Of a DNA stretch of 64,000 bases, positions 23,973 through 33,089 are shown in pieces. The DNA is taken from positions 1,674,001 to 1,738,000 of the forward strand of contig NZ_SDHW01000001.1 of the NCBI RefSeq assembly GCF_004118265.1. Reading direction: 5' to 3'. Source of the stretch: Lacibacter luteus (GTDB taxonomy: Bacteria; Bacteroidota; Bacteroidia; Chitinophagales; Chitinophagaceae). Positions within the stretch are counted from its first letter, which is position 1. Every line of letters begins with the position of its first letter. The notes below the pieces were generated by a model. It was not told the origin of the DNA. It saw only the letters and a list, made by a program, of their open reading frames with translations, and did not search any database. The position numbers were made by a program, and so were the translations under genes.

Positions 23973-25280
23973 TCAAATTTCAAAATCCAAACGCTCAGAA
24001 ATGATCTGATCTACATACTGGCGAATTGGTTCAAGTTCAATCTTCTCCAAAATCTCAATTGCAAATGCATGTAACAACAATGCCTTCGCTGCTTTTTCAC
24101 CAATGCCTCTTGCCTGCAAATAAAACAAAGCTTCATCATCCAATCGGCCAATGGTACAACCATGCGAACATTTCACATCATCCGCAAAAATTTCAAGCTG
24201 TGGTTTGGTGTTTACCGAAGCAGTATCGCTCAGCAATACATTCTTATTACTTTGATAAGCGTTTGTTTTTTGTGCATCCTGGCGAACAAAAATCTTGCCG
24301 TTGAAAACACCTGTAGCATTTTCATCCATGATGCCTTTGTACAGTTCGTTACTTAAGCTGTGCGGCTGCTGGTTATCTACAATCGTATGATTATCGATGT
24401 GCGTATTTCCTTTTACACAATACAAACCATACATATTGCTTTCGCAACCGGGTGCTTCCAGAATAAAGTTGAGGTTGTTACGAATCGTACCGCCGTTTAG
24501 TGTAATGGTAACAGAATTCACCTTACTTACACCTAACTGGCGCACATGCGTTGTTTTTACACAACTGCTATGACTATCCTCATTCTGAATTTTATAAATA
24601 TGCACCTGTGCATTTTCTTCCACTACAATTTCACTCACTTTGTTGATGAATGAATCGCTGGTACCGATGGTTACTTCTTCTTCTACCAATTTTACTTCTG
24701 CGTTCACTGCAACATGAATCAATGTACGTGGTTGCGATAACACATTCACCGTTCTTGCATCGTTGATATAATAACAATACAGCGGATGCTCAACTGATTT
24801 ATTTTTCTTTACAGAAATAAACAAGCCTTGGTATGCAAACGCATTGTTCAATGCATTCACACCATCGTTGTGATAACCGGCGCTATGACCAAGATTTGCA
24901 TCAACAATTGCTTTGTATTCGCCTTTCACTGCTTCGCTCAACGGAAGGATCACCAGTTCATCAGCAGATGAACGGATGTTTGAAAGTTCTGCATGATAAA
25001 TACCGTTTACAAATACCAGCTCATTTGCAGCTTCATGGCCGGGCAAACGAAATGCATCCACATCTTTTGCTGTAACTGCTGTTGCATCTACCGCATAAGA
25101 AAAATCTTTGTTCAGCACTACACTGATGCGTGTGTACTTCCACTCTTCGTGCTTCACAGTTGGGATGCCTTGTTCATTGAACAGTTCCAGCCCTTTCTGG
25201 CTCAACGCTTTTAGTGAACCATTACCGCTGAATGATTCTTTGCTGATCTTATCCTGTATTAATTCTTTTAATTCTGACAT
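23973..25280 (-). CDS. sufD: Fe-S scaffold subunit SufD
   Basis: Member of the SufBC2D scaffold, structurally paralogous to SufB. The 435-residue beta-helix protein contains EEWKYTRIS, LNGGTIRNNLNFILEAPGCE, GLYCVKGNTHIDNHTIVDN, GVFNGKIFVRQDAQKTNAYQ and DDVKCSHGCTIGRLDDEALF. The last carries the conserved CSHG of SufD. It lies 76 bp after sufC, with a CACAGAT repeat between them. Confidence 0.95.
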   Translation of the reverse strand: MSELKELIQDKISKESFSGNGSLKALSQKGLELFNEQGIPTVKHEEWKYTRISVVLNKDFSYAVDATAVTAKDVDAFRLPGHEAANELVFVNGIYHAELSNIRSSADELVILPLSEAVKGEYKAIVDANLGHSAGYHNDGVNALNNAFAYQGLFISVKKNKSVEHPLYCYYINDARTVNVLSQPRTLIHVAVNAEVKLVEEEVTIGTSDSFINKVSEIVVEENAQVHIYKIQNEDSHSSCVKTTHVRQLGVSKVNSVTITLNGGTIRNNLNFILEAPGCESNMYGLYCVKGNTHIDNHTIVDNQQPHSLSNELYKGIMDENATGVFNGKIFVRQDAQKTNAYQSNKNVLLSDTASVNTKPQLEIFADDVKCSHGCTIGRLDDEALFYLQARGIGEKAAKALLLHAFAIEILEKIELEPIRQYVDQIISERLDFEI

Positions 25281-25293
25281 CTTACTTTTTTTG

Positions 25294-25352
25294 TCTCACT
25301 GATTCCACTGATATGCACAGATTTTTCTGTGTTCATCTGCGTTATCTGTGAG
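25294..25352. repeat. Dispersed CACAGAT repeat between sufC and sufD
   Basis: GCACAGA-TTTT-TCTGTGT forms a central hairpin, flanked by CTCACTGAT on the left and ATCTGTGAG on the right. Same family as the element at 21565-21674. Confidence 0.7.
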
Positions 25353-25356
25353 CGAT

Positions 25357-26121
25357 TTAGGCTTCTACTTCTTCTCCTAATTCTTCCTTAATAAAATCGT
25401 ATCCTTTTTCTTCCAGTTCAAGAGCAAGCTCTTTACCACCGCTTTTTACAATGCGGCCTTTGTACAGTACGTGTACATAATCAGGAACAATGTACTCGAG
25501 CAAACGCTGGTAGTGCGTAATCACCAATGTGGCATTGTCTTTTGATTTCAATTTGTTCACGCCTTCTGCTACAATACGCAACGCATCAATATCCAAACCG
25601 CTATCTGTTTCATCAAGAATAGCAAACTTTGGTTCCAACATCGCCATCTGGAAAATTTCATTACGCTTCTTTTCACCACCACTGAAACCCTCGTTGAGTG
25701 AACGGCTTAACAAAGACTGATCGATTTCAACCAGCTTCATTTTCTCTTTCATCTTTTTCAAAAAAGCAACTGCATCCATTGGTTCTTCACCACGATATTT
25801 ACGCACTTCGTTCACTGCTGTTTTAATAAAGTTGGTTGTGCTTACACCGGGAATTTCAATTGGGTATTGAAACGCAAGGAACACACCTTCACGTGCACGA
25901 TCTTCGGGAGCAAGCTCCAGCAGATCTTTTCCCTGGAACTCAACAGTACCGCCTGTTACTTCATAATCAGAACGACCAGCGAGTACAGAAGCCAATGTTG
26001 ACTTACCGCTACCGTTGGGTCCCATAATCGCATGCACTTCGCCTGCTTTAATTTCAAGGTTGATACCTTTTAAGATCTCCTTCTCTTCAATCCTTGCCTG
26101 TAAATTTTTTATTGATAACAT
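25357..26121 (-). CDS. sufC: Fe-S assembly ATPase SufC
   Basis: ABC-type ATPase that drives conformational change in the SufBCD scaffold. The 254-residue protein has HAIMGPNGSGKSTLASVL (Walker A), VFLAFQYPIEIPGVSTTNF (the SufC-specific Q-loop), EGFSGGEKKRNEIFQMAM (signature), FAILDETDSGLDIDAL (Walker B and D-loop) and LVITHYQRLL (H-switch). It follows sufB by 41 bp. Confidence 0.97.
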   Translation of the reverse strand: MLSIKNLQARIEEKEILKGINLEIKAGEVHAIMGPNGSGKSTLASVLAGRSDYEVTGGTVEFQGKDLLELAPEDRAREGVFLAFQYPIEIPGVSTTNFIKTAVNEVRKYRGEEPMDAVAFLKKMKEKMKLVEIDQSLLSRSLNEGFSGGEKKRNEIFQMAMLEPKFAILDETDSGLDIDALRIVAEGVNKLKSKDNATLVITHYQRLLEYIVPDYVHVLYKGRIVKSGGKELALELEEKGYDFIKEELGEEVEA

Positions 26122-26124
26122 ATA

Positions 26125-26158
26125 ATTTGAAAATTGTGAATTTGAAAATTTGAAAATG
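26125..26158. repeat. Dispersed AATTTGAAAA repeat between sufB and sufC
   Basis: Three iterations of AATTTGAAAA(T/A) fill the 41-bp spacer. The same AT-rich unit recurs at 51492-51578 between the CoA-transferase genes. Confidence 0.7.
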
Positions 26159-26162
26159 GACT

Positions 26163-27608
26163 TTATCCCACACTTCCTTCTAATGAAATAGCCAACAGTT
26201 TCTGTGCTTCCACGGCAAACTCCATCGGTAATTGATTCATTACTTCTTTCGCAAAACCATTAATGATAAGGGCTACTGCAGTTTCAGTATCTAAACCACG
26301 TTGATTGCAATAGAAGATCTGGTCTTCACCAATTTTTGAAGTAGTAGCTTCATGTTCCACCTGTGCTGTGCTGTTCTTTACTTCAATGTATGGGAATGTG
26401 TGTGCACCGCATTTATCGCCCAGTAACAAACTATCGCACTGAGAAAAGTTTCTTGCGTTGATAGCATTCTTACCAACCTGCACCAAACCACGATAAGAGT
26501 TTTGACTGAAGCCTGCCGATATACCTTTGGATACAATGCGGCTACGAGTGTTCTTACCAATGTGCATCATCTTAGTACCTGTATCAGCTTGTTGATGATT
26601 GTTGGTAACAGCAACAGAATAAAATTCACCCTGGCTGTTATCGCCTTTCAAAATCACCGAAGGATATTTCCATGTAACAGCACTACCTGTTTCAACCTGC
26701 GTCCAGCTGATCTTTGAATTTACACCTGCGCAAATACCACGCTTGGTAACAAAGTTGTAAATGCCACCCTTACCATCTTTATCGCCGGGATACCAGTTTT
26801 GTACCGTTGAATATTTTACTTCTGCATTATCCAACGCAACAATTTCAACCACCGCAGCGTGCAACTGGTTTTCATCACGCATTGGTGCAGTACAGCCTTC
26901 GAGATAACTTACATAGCTGCCTTCTTCGGCAACAATGAGTGTACGCTCAAACTGACCGGTATTTTCAGCGTTAATACGGAAGTATGTGCTCAACTCCATC
27001 GGACTTTTAACGCCTTTTGGAATGTAGCAGAAACTACCATCGCTGAACACCGCACTGTTCAATGCAGAAAAATAGTTATCGGTCATTGGAACAACAGAGC
27101 CCAACCATTTTTTAATGAGTTCGGGGTGTTCCTGTATAGCTTCGCTCATGCTGCAGAAAATAATTCCGAGTTCGGCGAGTTGCTTTTTAAATGTAGTGGC
27201 AATTGAAACCGAGTCGATCACCGCATCCACCGCCACATTGCTCAAACGTTTTTGTTCGTCGAGAGAGATACCCAGCTTTTCGAACGTAGCCCTTAATTCG
27301 GGATCCACTTCATCTAAACTGTTCAACGTTTTTTTCTGCTTGGGGGCGCTGTAATATTTAATGGCGTTGTAATCTACCTTGGGGTATTTTACGTTGGCCC
27401 ATTCCGGCTCGCTCATTTTTAACCAATGACGGTAGGCTTTCAGTCGCCAGTCGAGCATCCATTCCGGTTCGTTCTTTTTGGCGCTGATGAAGCGCACAAT
27501 GTCTTCACTCAGGCCGGGAGGCGCTTCGTCGGCCTCAATATTGGTCACCCAACCATACTTGTACTCACTCAGGGCTGTTTGCTCCAGAGTGGTCAGCATT
27601 TCACTCAT
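26163..27608 (-). CDS. sufB: Fe-S scaffold subunit SufB
   Basis: Scaffold on which clusters are built, in complex with SufC and SufD. The 481-residue protein has the SufB motifs [79 protein letters not shown] and [20 protein letters not shown], including the conserved Cys of EGCTAP and the Glu/His near the C-terminus. It is the first gene of the operon and follows a promoter with a repeated operator-like motif. Confidence 0.97.
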   Translation of the reverse strand: MSEMLTTLEQTALSEYKYGWVTNIEADEAPPGLSEDIVRFISAKKNEPEWMLDWRLKAYRHWLKMSEPEWANVKYPKVDYNAIKYYSAPKQKKTLNSLDEVDPELRATFEKLGISLDEQKRLSNVAVDAVIDSVSIATTFKKQLAELGIIFCSMSEAIQEHPELIKKWLGSVVPMTDNYFSALNSAVFSDGSFCYIPKGVKSPMELSTYFRINAENTGQFERTLIVAEEGSYVSYLEGCTAPMRDENQLHAAVVEIVALDNAEVKYSTVQNWYPGDKDGKGGIYNFVTKRGICAGVNSKISWTQVETGSAVTWKYPSVILKGDNSQGEFYSVAVTNNHQQADTGTKMMHIGKNTRSRIVSKGISAGFSQNSYRGLVQVGKNAINARNFSQCDSLLLGDKCGAHTFPYIEVKNSTAQVEHEATTSKIGEDQIFYCNQRGLDTETAVALIINGFAKEVMNQLPMEFAVEAQKLLAISLEGSVG

Positions 27609-27650
27609 GATTCGTTCTGTTTAATCGGATTGCTAATGAAAATTCAATTT

Positions 27651-27693
27651 ATACGCAAAAGTACAGATTAATCTATACGAAAAAGTACAGATT
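27651..27693 (-). promoter_or_regulatory. suf operon promoter with 24-bp-spaced direct repeat
   Basis: Two copies of a 19-bp sequence (plus strand ATACGCAAAAGTACAGATT at 27651-27669 and ATACGAAAAAGTACAGATT at 27675-27693) differ by one base. On the minus strand the nearer copy contains TACTTTTG (27656-27663), a perfect -7 box 47 nt before the sufB ATG. The spacer holds the palindrome AGATTAATCT. The likely binder is the Rrf2 regulator encoded at the operon's end (inference). Confidence 0.6.
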
Positions 27694-27719
27694 GTGTTCG
27701 AGATGCGGAAAAAGTTGAC

Positions 27720-27920
27720 ATTTGGAAGAATTTGTGGGGATTGGGAGTTGGTAATTGGTAATTGGGGATTAGGTTCCGATAGTTATCGGGATGGGGGCTG
27801 TGGGCTTTTTGCGCCTTGAGCAGCTGCAGTTCCGGCTTTTCGCTGCAATTTGTCAACCGCCGTCGGGGCTTTCAGCCGCCAACGGGGTCTCCTCATTTCC
27901 ACTTCAATCCGGCAGCCTTT
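27720..27920. repeat. GC-richer repeat patch between suf operon and pseudogene
   Basis: Between the suf promoter and the ORF6N remnant there is no gene. Visible parts: GTAATTGGTAATTGG tandem units, the palindrome CCGATA-GT-TATCGG (27776-27789), and a GC-rich section with CGTCGGGGCTTTCAG and CCAACGGGGTCTCC, ending TTTCCACTTCAATCC. The last parts resemble long dispersed repeats of this phylum (recollection, not searched). Confidence 0.5.
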
Positions 27921-27943
27921 GAACAATGTATTTCTATCCCCGA

Positions 27944-28513
27944 TTATTTTTTCCTGAATCCTATCCGCTCCCGTTCGTCCCACCTCCGTTCTGCCGCTTT
28001 TTCATCTAACAAATTTTCCATGGCATCGTAGATCTGGCTAAGCTGTACATCATGTTCTCCAAGTCGTTCTTTCAACTCCCGCAATTGTTCCATGAGATCA
28101 TTTTCTTTCAGCAATATTTTCCTGATTTCCACAAAAGCCCGCATGATGGCTATGTTCATTTGAATAGCCCGTTCGGTTGTTAGTATTCCACTTAGCATCG
28201 CAACTCCCTATTCAGTAAAGACATAGGGCATGTATTTACTATGTTGTCCCCGGCCTTTCTTTAAGGTTGCATTTTGCAACCTTAAAGAATCTGAGTTACC
28301 TTCTGAGGTTTCAAATTACAACCTCAAACTTTCAAATTCCTCTTTCGTTAACTGAAACATAAAATCCAAAGGGAAACGCTTGCTATTTCTCTTTACTGCA
28401 AGATTCAGAAACTTCGTTTCTGTACCGTAAAGTTCGGCAAGGTCACGGTCGAGCATCACCCGCTCTCCTCTGATTTCGTAAATGCGGTTTTGAATACTTC
28501 TGATGATTTGCAT
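27944..28513 (-). pseudogene. ORF6N-domain protein gene broken by two in-frame stops
   Basis: Read in one frame from [20 protein letters not shown], the ORF6N DNA-binding domain ([39 protein letters not shown]) runs into TAA at 28316. It then continues KKGRGQ, YMPYVFTE, TAG at 28208, GVAMLSGILTTERAIQ, and ends in a coiled-coil-like tail (to 27944). The conserved family phrase FTEQGVAML shows that the second stop replaced a Gln codon (CAG to TAG). The first is likewise consistent with CAA to TAA. Total length, 189 codons, is normal for the family. ORF6N proteins are often found in prophages and mobile islands. Confidence 0.88.
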
Positions 28514-28549
28514 AGGCTTTGCTAAAACAATCAAAATAGAAAACATTTT

Positions 28550-28579
28550 GCAAAAACAAAAAGAGCGGCCTTTGGCCGC
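28550..28579 (-). terminator. Terminator of the exporter operon
   Basis: On the minus strand GCGGCC-AAA-GGCCGC (28565-28579 region) is followed by TCTTTTTGTTTTTGC. It lies 23 nt past the TolC gene stop and ends the leftward exporter operon. Confidence 0.85.
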
Positions 28580-28601
28580 CCAACTCATTCACCGTTTCCT
28601 A

Positions 28602-30008
28602 TCACAAGTTTTTGCCCTGGTAAAAATCAAGCATTCTTGTACGGAAACTGTATTCATATTTCGCCTGCACCAGATTGATCTTTGTACGATCGAGGTTGTT
28701 CTTCGCAATCAGAAATTCAGCTGCATTGATGACACCTGTTTCAAAACGCACTTCAGCTGCACGAAACGATTCTTCGTAATTCAACAACTGCTCATTCAAT
28801 GTTGTTAAACGTTTATGGGCAGCTTCCATGTTTACCCAAGCCTGCTCAATATTCTGCTTTAACTGGTAGAGCGTGTTATCGGCTTCCAGTTCGGTATTTT
28901 TTAAATTAAGTTTTGCCAAACGAACTCTGTTCTTTGTTTGCAGGTTATTAAAAATGGGTATCTGCATATTGATGCCTGTAAAAAAACCGAGGTTATTCTC
29001 CATTTGTTTAAAATAACCGACTGAAGATGAAGAGAAATTCTGCATTTCCCGGTAAACAGGCGTGCGTGCACTTCCGCTTTTAATATAAGTGCCGGTTTCA
29101 ATTTCGGAAACAGTAGTAGGTATAAGTCGTGTAAACAAACTTGAATAACTGCTGCCGGCACTTGCACCTAAACTGATGGTTGGATAATAACCACTCTTCG
29201 CAACCTGTATACTTTTCTCCGCACTTTTAACCCGGTACTTATTGGCTTTTACCAATGCCATATACTCCATTGCCGCTGCAATTACTTCTACCGATGTTTG
29301 TGCATACAGAACATCACTTAGCTGAATGCTTCTTTGTAACTGCAAACCCGATGCAAACGGCATATTCATTAATTGACAAAGTGTAAGTTTCGCCTGTTGT
29401 AAATTGTTTTCAAGATTTACAATCGCAATCAGTTCATTTGCCTGCTGTCCTTTTATATCAGTTAATTGGTAACTGCCTGCCGAACCTTCTTTCACCAACA
29501 CTTCCATTCGTTCGATCTGCTTTTTTGTAACCTGCAACTGCGTACGGGATACCTGCAAAAGATCATCACTCAGCAGCACCTGCATGTAAGCGAGTATAAC
29601 ATTCAGCACAAGATTATCCTGTGCCTGTTTGTAATCCAGTTCTGCGGCTTTATGCGAAAAATTAGTTTGCTGAATTAAATTCTGCAAACGCATACCGTTG
29701 AATAAAACCACACCTGCATCTAAGCCTGCATTGGAAAACGATAGTTGATTATTGGTGTAGGTATTCGTAATAGGATCTACGTTGCGGCCAAAATTGTTAC
29801 CATAATTCCACCGGCTGTTTACGTTAGGCAACAGGTTCAGCCTTGCCTGGTTTTTATTTACCTCTGCAGCCTGTAGTTGCAATCCTGTTTGCTGTACAAG
29901 AATATTCCGTTTCAATGCTGTATCAATACATTGTTTTAAACCCATCTCCTGCGCATGTGTTGTAACAACACAAAGCAATAAAGCCACAGTTAAACTGATG
30001 ATCCGCAT
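28602..30008 (-). CDS. TolC-family outer-membrane efflux protein
   Basis: A 468-residue protein with a signal peptide (MRIISLTVALLLCVVTTHAQ) and two OEP repeats of long helices and strands typical of TolC channels: LPNVNSRWNYGNNFGRNVDP, SFSNAGLDAGVVLFNGMRLQ, INMQIPIFNNLQTKNRVRLA and AEVRFETGVINAAEFLIAKN. It should form the outer-membrane duct of the tripartite exporter encoded upstream. Last gene of the operon, 9 bp after ATPase B and followed by the terminator. Confidence 0.93.
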   Translation of the reverse strand: MRIISLTVALLLCVVTTHAQEMGLKQCIDTALKRNILVQQTGLQLQAAEVNKNQARLNLLPNVNSRWNYGNNFGRNVDPITNTYTNNQLSFSNAGLDAGVVLFNGMRLQNLIQQTNFSHKAAELDYKQAQDNLVLNVILAYMQVLLSDDLLQVSRTQLQVTKKQIERMEVLVKEGSAGSYQLTDIKGQQANELIAIVNLENNLQQAKLTLCQLMNMPFASGLQLQRSIQLSDVLYAQTSVEVIAAAMEYMALVKANKYRVKSAEKSIQVAKSGYYPTISLGASAGSSYSSLFTRLIPTTVSEIETGTYIKSGSARTPVYREMQNFSSSSVGYFKQMENNLGFFTGINMQIPIFNNLQTKNRVRLAKLNLKNTELEADNTLYQLKQNIEQAWVNMEAAHKRLTTLNEQLLNYEESFRAAEVRFETGVINAAEFLIAKNNLDRTKINLVQAKYEYSFRTRMLDFYQGKNL

Positions 30009-30017
30009 AATTCGTTA

Positions 30018-30695
30018 TTAATTGTTGATGTGTTTTTCAATTCTTCCATCAAGTAAATGAATGGTTCTGCCCGCATAGGCGGCATTCTTTTCGCTGTGCG
30101 TAACCTGTATAATGGTTACTCCTTCTTTGTTCAGCTGTGTAAACAACTCCATTATCTCTTCACCTTGCCTGGAATTAAGATTACCTGTTGGTTCATCTGC
30201 AAGAATAAGTTTTGGCTTTGCAATCAATGCACGGGCAATACCAACCAATTGCTGTTGCCCGCCTGAAAGCTGCGAAGGAAAAAGATCTTTCTTACCAACA
30301 ATATTGAAACGATCGAGCATATCGGCCACCATTGCTTTGCGTTCGCTGCTTTTTACATCCTGGTACAACAAAGGCGTTTCAATGTTTTCGTAAACAGTTA
30401 ACTCATCAATTAAATGATATTGCTGAAATACAAAACCAATGTATTGTTTGTACAACTGTGCCCGTTGCTTTTCCTTGAGCTTGTGTACACTTTCGTGCAG
30501 AAAATTATACTCACCTTCATCAAACCCATCAAGCATACCAATTACATTGAGCAAAGTTGATTTGCCCGAACCCGAAGGACCCATGATGGAAATAAACTCC
30601 CCTTCCTGCACCTGCAGGTTGATATCTTTCAATAAAAAAATCCTGTTACCGCCAACAGTAACCCATTTGAACATATTTTTTAACTCTAATAACAT
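30018..30695 (-). CDS. ABC transporter ATPase B (MacB/LolD-like)
   Basis: A 225-residue ATPase, start [21 protein letters not shown] longer reading frame back to 31067 overlaps the permease gene and is not coding. It has [20 protein letters not shown] (Walker A), [16 protein letters not shown] (signature), [16 protein letters not shown] (Walker B and D-loop) and [11 protein letters not shown] (H-switch). Compared with ATPase A, the signature has Leu instead of Arg (QQQLV vs QQQRV) and the D-loop Asp is Asn (GNLN vs GNLD), so coupling or turnover may differ. It starts 11 bp after permease 5 and ends 9 bp before the TolC gene. Confidence 0.93.
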   Translation of the reverse strand: MLLELKNMFKWVTVGGNRIFLLKDINLQVQEGEFISIMGPSGSGKSTLLNVIGMLDGFDEGEYNFLHESVHKLKEKQRAQLYKQYIGFVFQQYHLIDELTVYENIETPLLYQDVKSSERKAMVADMLDRFNIVGKKDLFPSQLSGGQQQLVGIARALIAKPKLILADEPTGNLNSRQGEEIMELFTQLNKEGVTIIQVTHSEKNAAYAGRTIHLLDGRIEKHINN

Positions 30696-30706
30696 TTGCT
30701 TTATAA

Positions 30707-33061
30707 TTATTCGGTTCGTAAACTTTTTACAGGATTTGCAATAGCTGCGTAAATCGCTTTGTATGCAATAGTGATCAACGCTATTGAAAAGATGCAGCAG
30801 AAAAGAATGCACAACATCAACAGGTTTACACCCGGACTGTAAGCAAACAGGCTGATGAAGAAGTAACAAATTGCATAACCCACCGGCAAACCAATTCCTG
30901 CTGCAATAATGATCAGTTTTACAAAACTCTTCGACAGCTCTTTTACAATTACCGGAACTGATGCGCCCATTACTTTTCGTATACCGATTTCTTTTACTCT
31001 TTTTTCTGTGTGATAGGTTACAATACCCAGCAAACCCATCAATGCAATGATCAATACAACAACACAAAACATGCCCATAAACTTCATATCTCTGCCGGGG
31101 AAATAGCGGTCGTACATTTCTTTTTGATAATTGGAAAAAGCCAACTCTTCATGCGGATGATATTTTTTCCAGACCGCAGCTATCTCCGATTTAAACACCG
31201 CATCATCCACTTCTGTTTTTGTTTTAATACTTAACAGATGAAATTGCGAAGGGTTATACTGCAGCACTAATGGGTTTGTTGCAAACTGGTAAATATAATA
31301 GCAGAAATTTTTAACCACACCGTTAATGATCACTTCACGATCGTTATTCAACAGGATGGTTTTACCAACAGCTTCCTGCGGAGTACCAAGTCCGAGAGTA
31401 GTAAGTAATTGTTCATTTACCACTACAAAGTTTGAAACAGAATCGCCGTTAGATGCAGGTAAATTATTACCTGCTATAAACTGCAGCTGCATATTGCTGA
31501 TGAACTCTGCATTGGCTGCATAATAACTTGCTTCTTTATTTTGCTCCTGTTTATTTTTTTTGATAGCAGCCTGTGCGGTAGTACCACCAAAAGCTGTTGA
31601 CACCAAACCGATGCGTTCGATATTTTTATTTGCTGTCAGATCCTGCTGCAACAACCGATAATCACCTTTCACCGATACATTGTAAATATGTTTTCGATTG
31701 AAATTATCGTTATCAGTTGCCATATAGCGGAACTGGTTATAAAATGTAGCCATTACAAAAATGAAACAGGAACTTGCAACAAACTGAATTACTACAAGAC
31801 TGTTGCGTAAACCCATTCTGCCGAATGTAGATGGAGCAATTGTTCCCTTCAACACTTTTGCCGGTTGAAAGCGTGAAAGGATGCGTGCCGGAATAGCGCC
31901 TGCCAATGCGCCAATGAAAATACTGAAGATGATAAACGTTCCCCACAATACAAACTGGTTATCTACTTTCCAGGTAAACCAGTTTACATAACTGAACTGC
32001 TCCATCAGCTTCAACACAATAAAGCCAAGTGCCAATGACAGCAACGCCACCAACACCGCTTCACAAATAAACTGTCCAACCAATTGATGACGCAATGCAC
32101 CCGCAACTTTTCTTACGCCAACTTCTTTTGCACGACTGAGCGAACGTGCCAATGTTAGGTTTACATAGTTAAATCCCGCAAGTAACAGCAGTGCTAATGC
32201 AAATCCAAAGTTCACCGCAAGATCCAGGATCGACTCAACATAAGAATTGCCACGCAGATCGTCAAAATCGGGAGCAACCGATGTTATTGCCTGCTCTCGG
32301 AAAGTCAGATTTTCTTTTGTTGCATTTACAATAGACTTTGTATTGATCTTTGCTGCAACAGCTGTTAAAGCAGCATCAAGATTTGCTTTGTTTGCAGTTG
32401 GCTTCAACAGCACATAGGTAAATCCATTAAGGGATGTAAGTGCAGTATCTTTTGAAAACTTATTGTAGGTAGCCATCGACACCATTACATCGCTACGCAG
32501 ATGTGTATTGCGTTTGTAGGGTTTTAATACACCTGTTACGGTAAAATCGCCGTAACCGGGATGCGTAAGCACTTTACCTACAGCTTCTGTTGTGCCAAAA
32601 AAAGCAAGTGCTTTTTCTTCGGTTAATACTAAACTGTTGGGTTCAACCGGTGCAGTGCCGGATGCCAGTTTAAATCCAAACACATCAAAAAAAGCCGGCT
32701 CTACATAGATGCTGTTTACATCGAGTGTTTTAATACGATTGTTCAGCTCCCATCCAAATTCACGCACAACAAAGATTGCTTTTTCAATCGACGGATAATC
32801 CTGTTTCAGTTGTTCGGCTACTGTTTGTGGCGATAAAGCATATTTGATTTTTCCACCAACATTATCTGTTACATCGGTAATAATGCGGTAGGTACGATCG
32901 GGATAAGGATGGAAATTATCATACTCATAGGCACTCTGCACCTGCATTAAACTCAGCAATGCAAAAGGTATTGCAAGTCCAAGCCCTAAAATGTTGATGA
33001 TGGAGAATAATTTATTCTTCCACAAATTGCGCCACGCTACTTTAAAATAATTCCGGATCAT
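30707..33061 (-). CDS. FtsX/MacB-type ABC permease 5
   Basis: A 784-residue double permease: N-terminal TM (NILGLGLAIPFALLSLMQV), periplasmic MacB-PCD domain (about 45-260), FtsX block with RSLSRAKEVGVRKVAGALR and three TM helices (about 285-400), a TM near 430, a second periplasmic domain, and a C-terminal FtsX block with TEKRVKEIGIRKVMGAS. It ends ANPVKSLRTE, a tail shared by nearly all five permeases. MacB-type proteins use mechanotransmission to push periplasmic substrates through TolC rather than carrying them across the inner membrane. The fifth of the array is the most diverged near the N-terminus. Confidence 0.92.
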   Translation of the reverse strand: MIRNYFKVAWRNLWKNKLFSIINILGLGLAIPFALLSLMQVQSAYEYDNFHPYPDRTYRIITDVTDNVGGKIKYALSPQTVAEQLKQDYPSIEKAIFVVREFGWELNNRIKTLDVNSIYVEPAFFDVFGFKLASGTAPVEPNSLVLTEEKALAFFGTTEAVGKVLTHPGYGDFTVTGVLKPYKRNTHLRSDVMVSMATYNKFSKDTALTSLNGFTYVLLKPTANKANLDAALTAVAAKINTKSIVNATKENLTFREQAITSVAPDFDDLRGNSYVESILDLAVNFGFALALLLLAGFNYVNLTLARSLSRAKEVGVRKVAGALRHQLVGQFICEAVLVALLSLALGFIVLKLMEQFSYVNWFTWKVDNQFVLWGTFIIFSIFIGALAGAIPARILSRFQPAKVLKGTIAPSTFGRMGLRNSLVVIQFVASSCFIFVMATFYNQFRYMATDNDNFNRKHIYNVSVKGDYRLLQQDLTANKNIERIGLVSTAFGGTTAQAAIKKNKQEQNKEASYYAANAEFISNMQLQFIAGNNLPASNGDSVSNFVVVNEQLLTTLGLGTPQEAVGKTILLNNDREVIINGVVKNFCYYIYQFATNPLVLQYNPSQFHLLSIKTKTEVDDAVFKSEIAAVWKKYHPHEELAFSNYQKEMYDRYFPGRDMKFMGMFCVVVLIIALMGLLGIVTYHTEKRVKEIGIRKVMGASVPVIVKELSKSFVKLIIIAAGIGLPVGYAICYFFISLFAYSPGVNLLMLCILFCCIFSIALITIAYKAIYAAIANPVKSLRTE

Positions 33062-33089
33062 TTTTGATAAGGTTCTTTTTACTGATGAG

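Noticed and set aside
28208-28318. Reading TAA and TAG as Gln (recoded genetic code or readthrough) in the ORF6N gene
   Set aside because: TAA and TAG are normal stops of many intact genes in this window, and no suppressor context is visible; nonsense mutation is simpler.
30696-31067. A longer ATPase B starting at 31067
   Set aside because: The extra residues overlap the 3' end of permease 5 in another frame, are rich in Cys, and precede a normal ATPase start at 30695.
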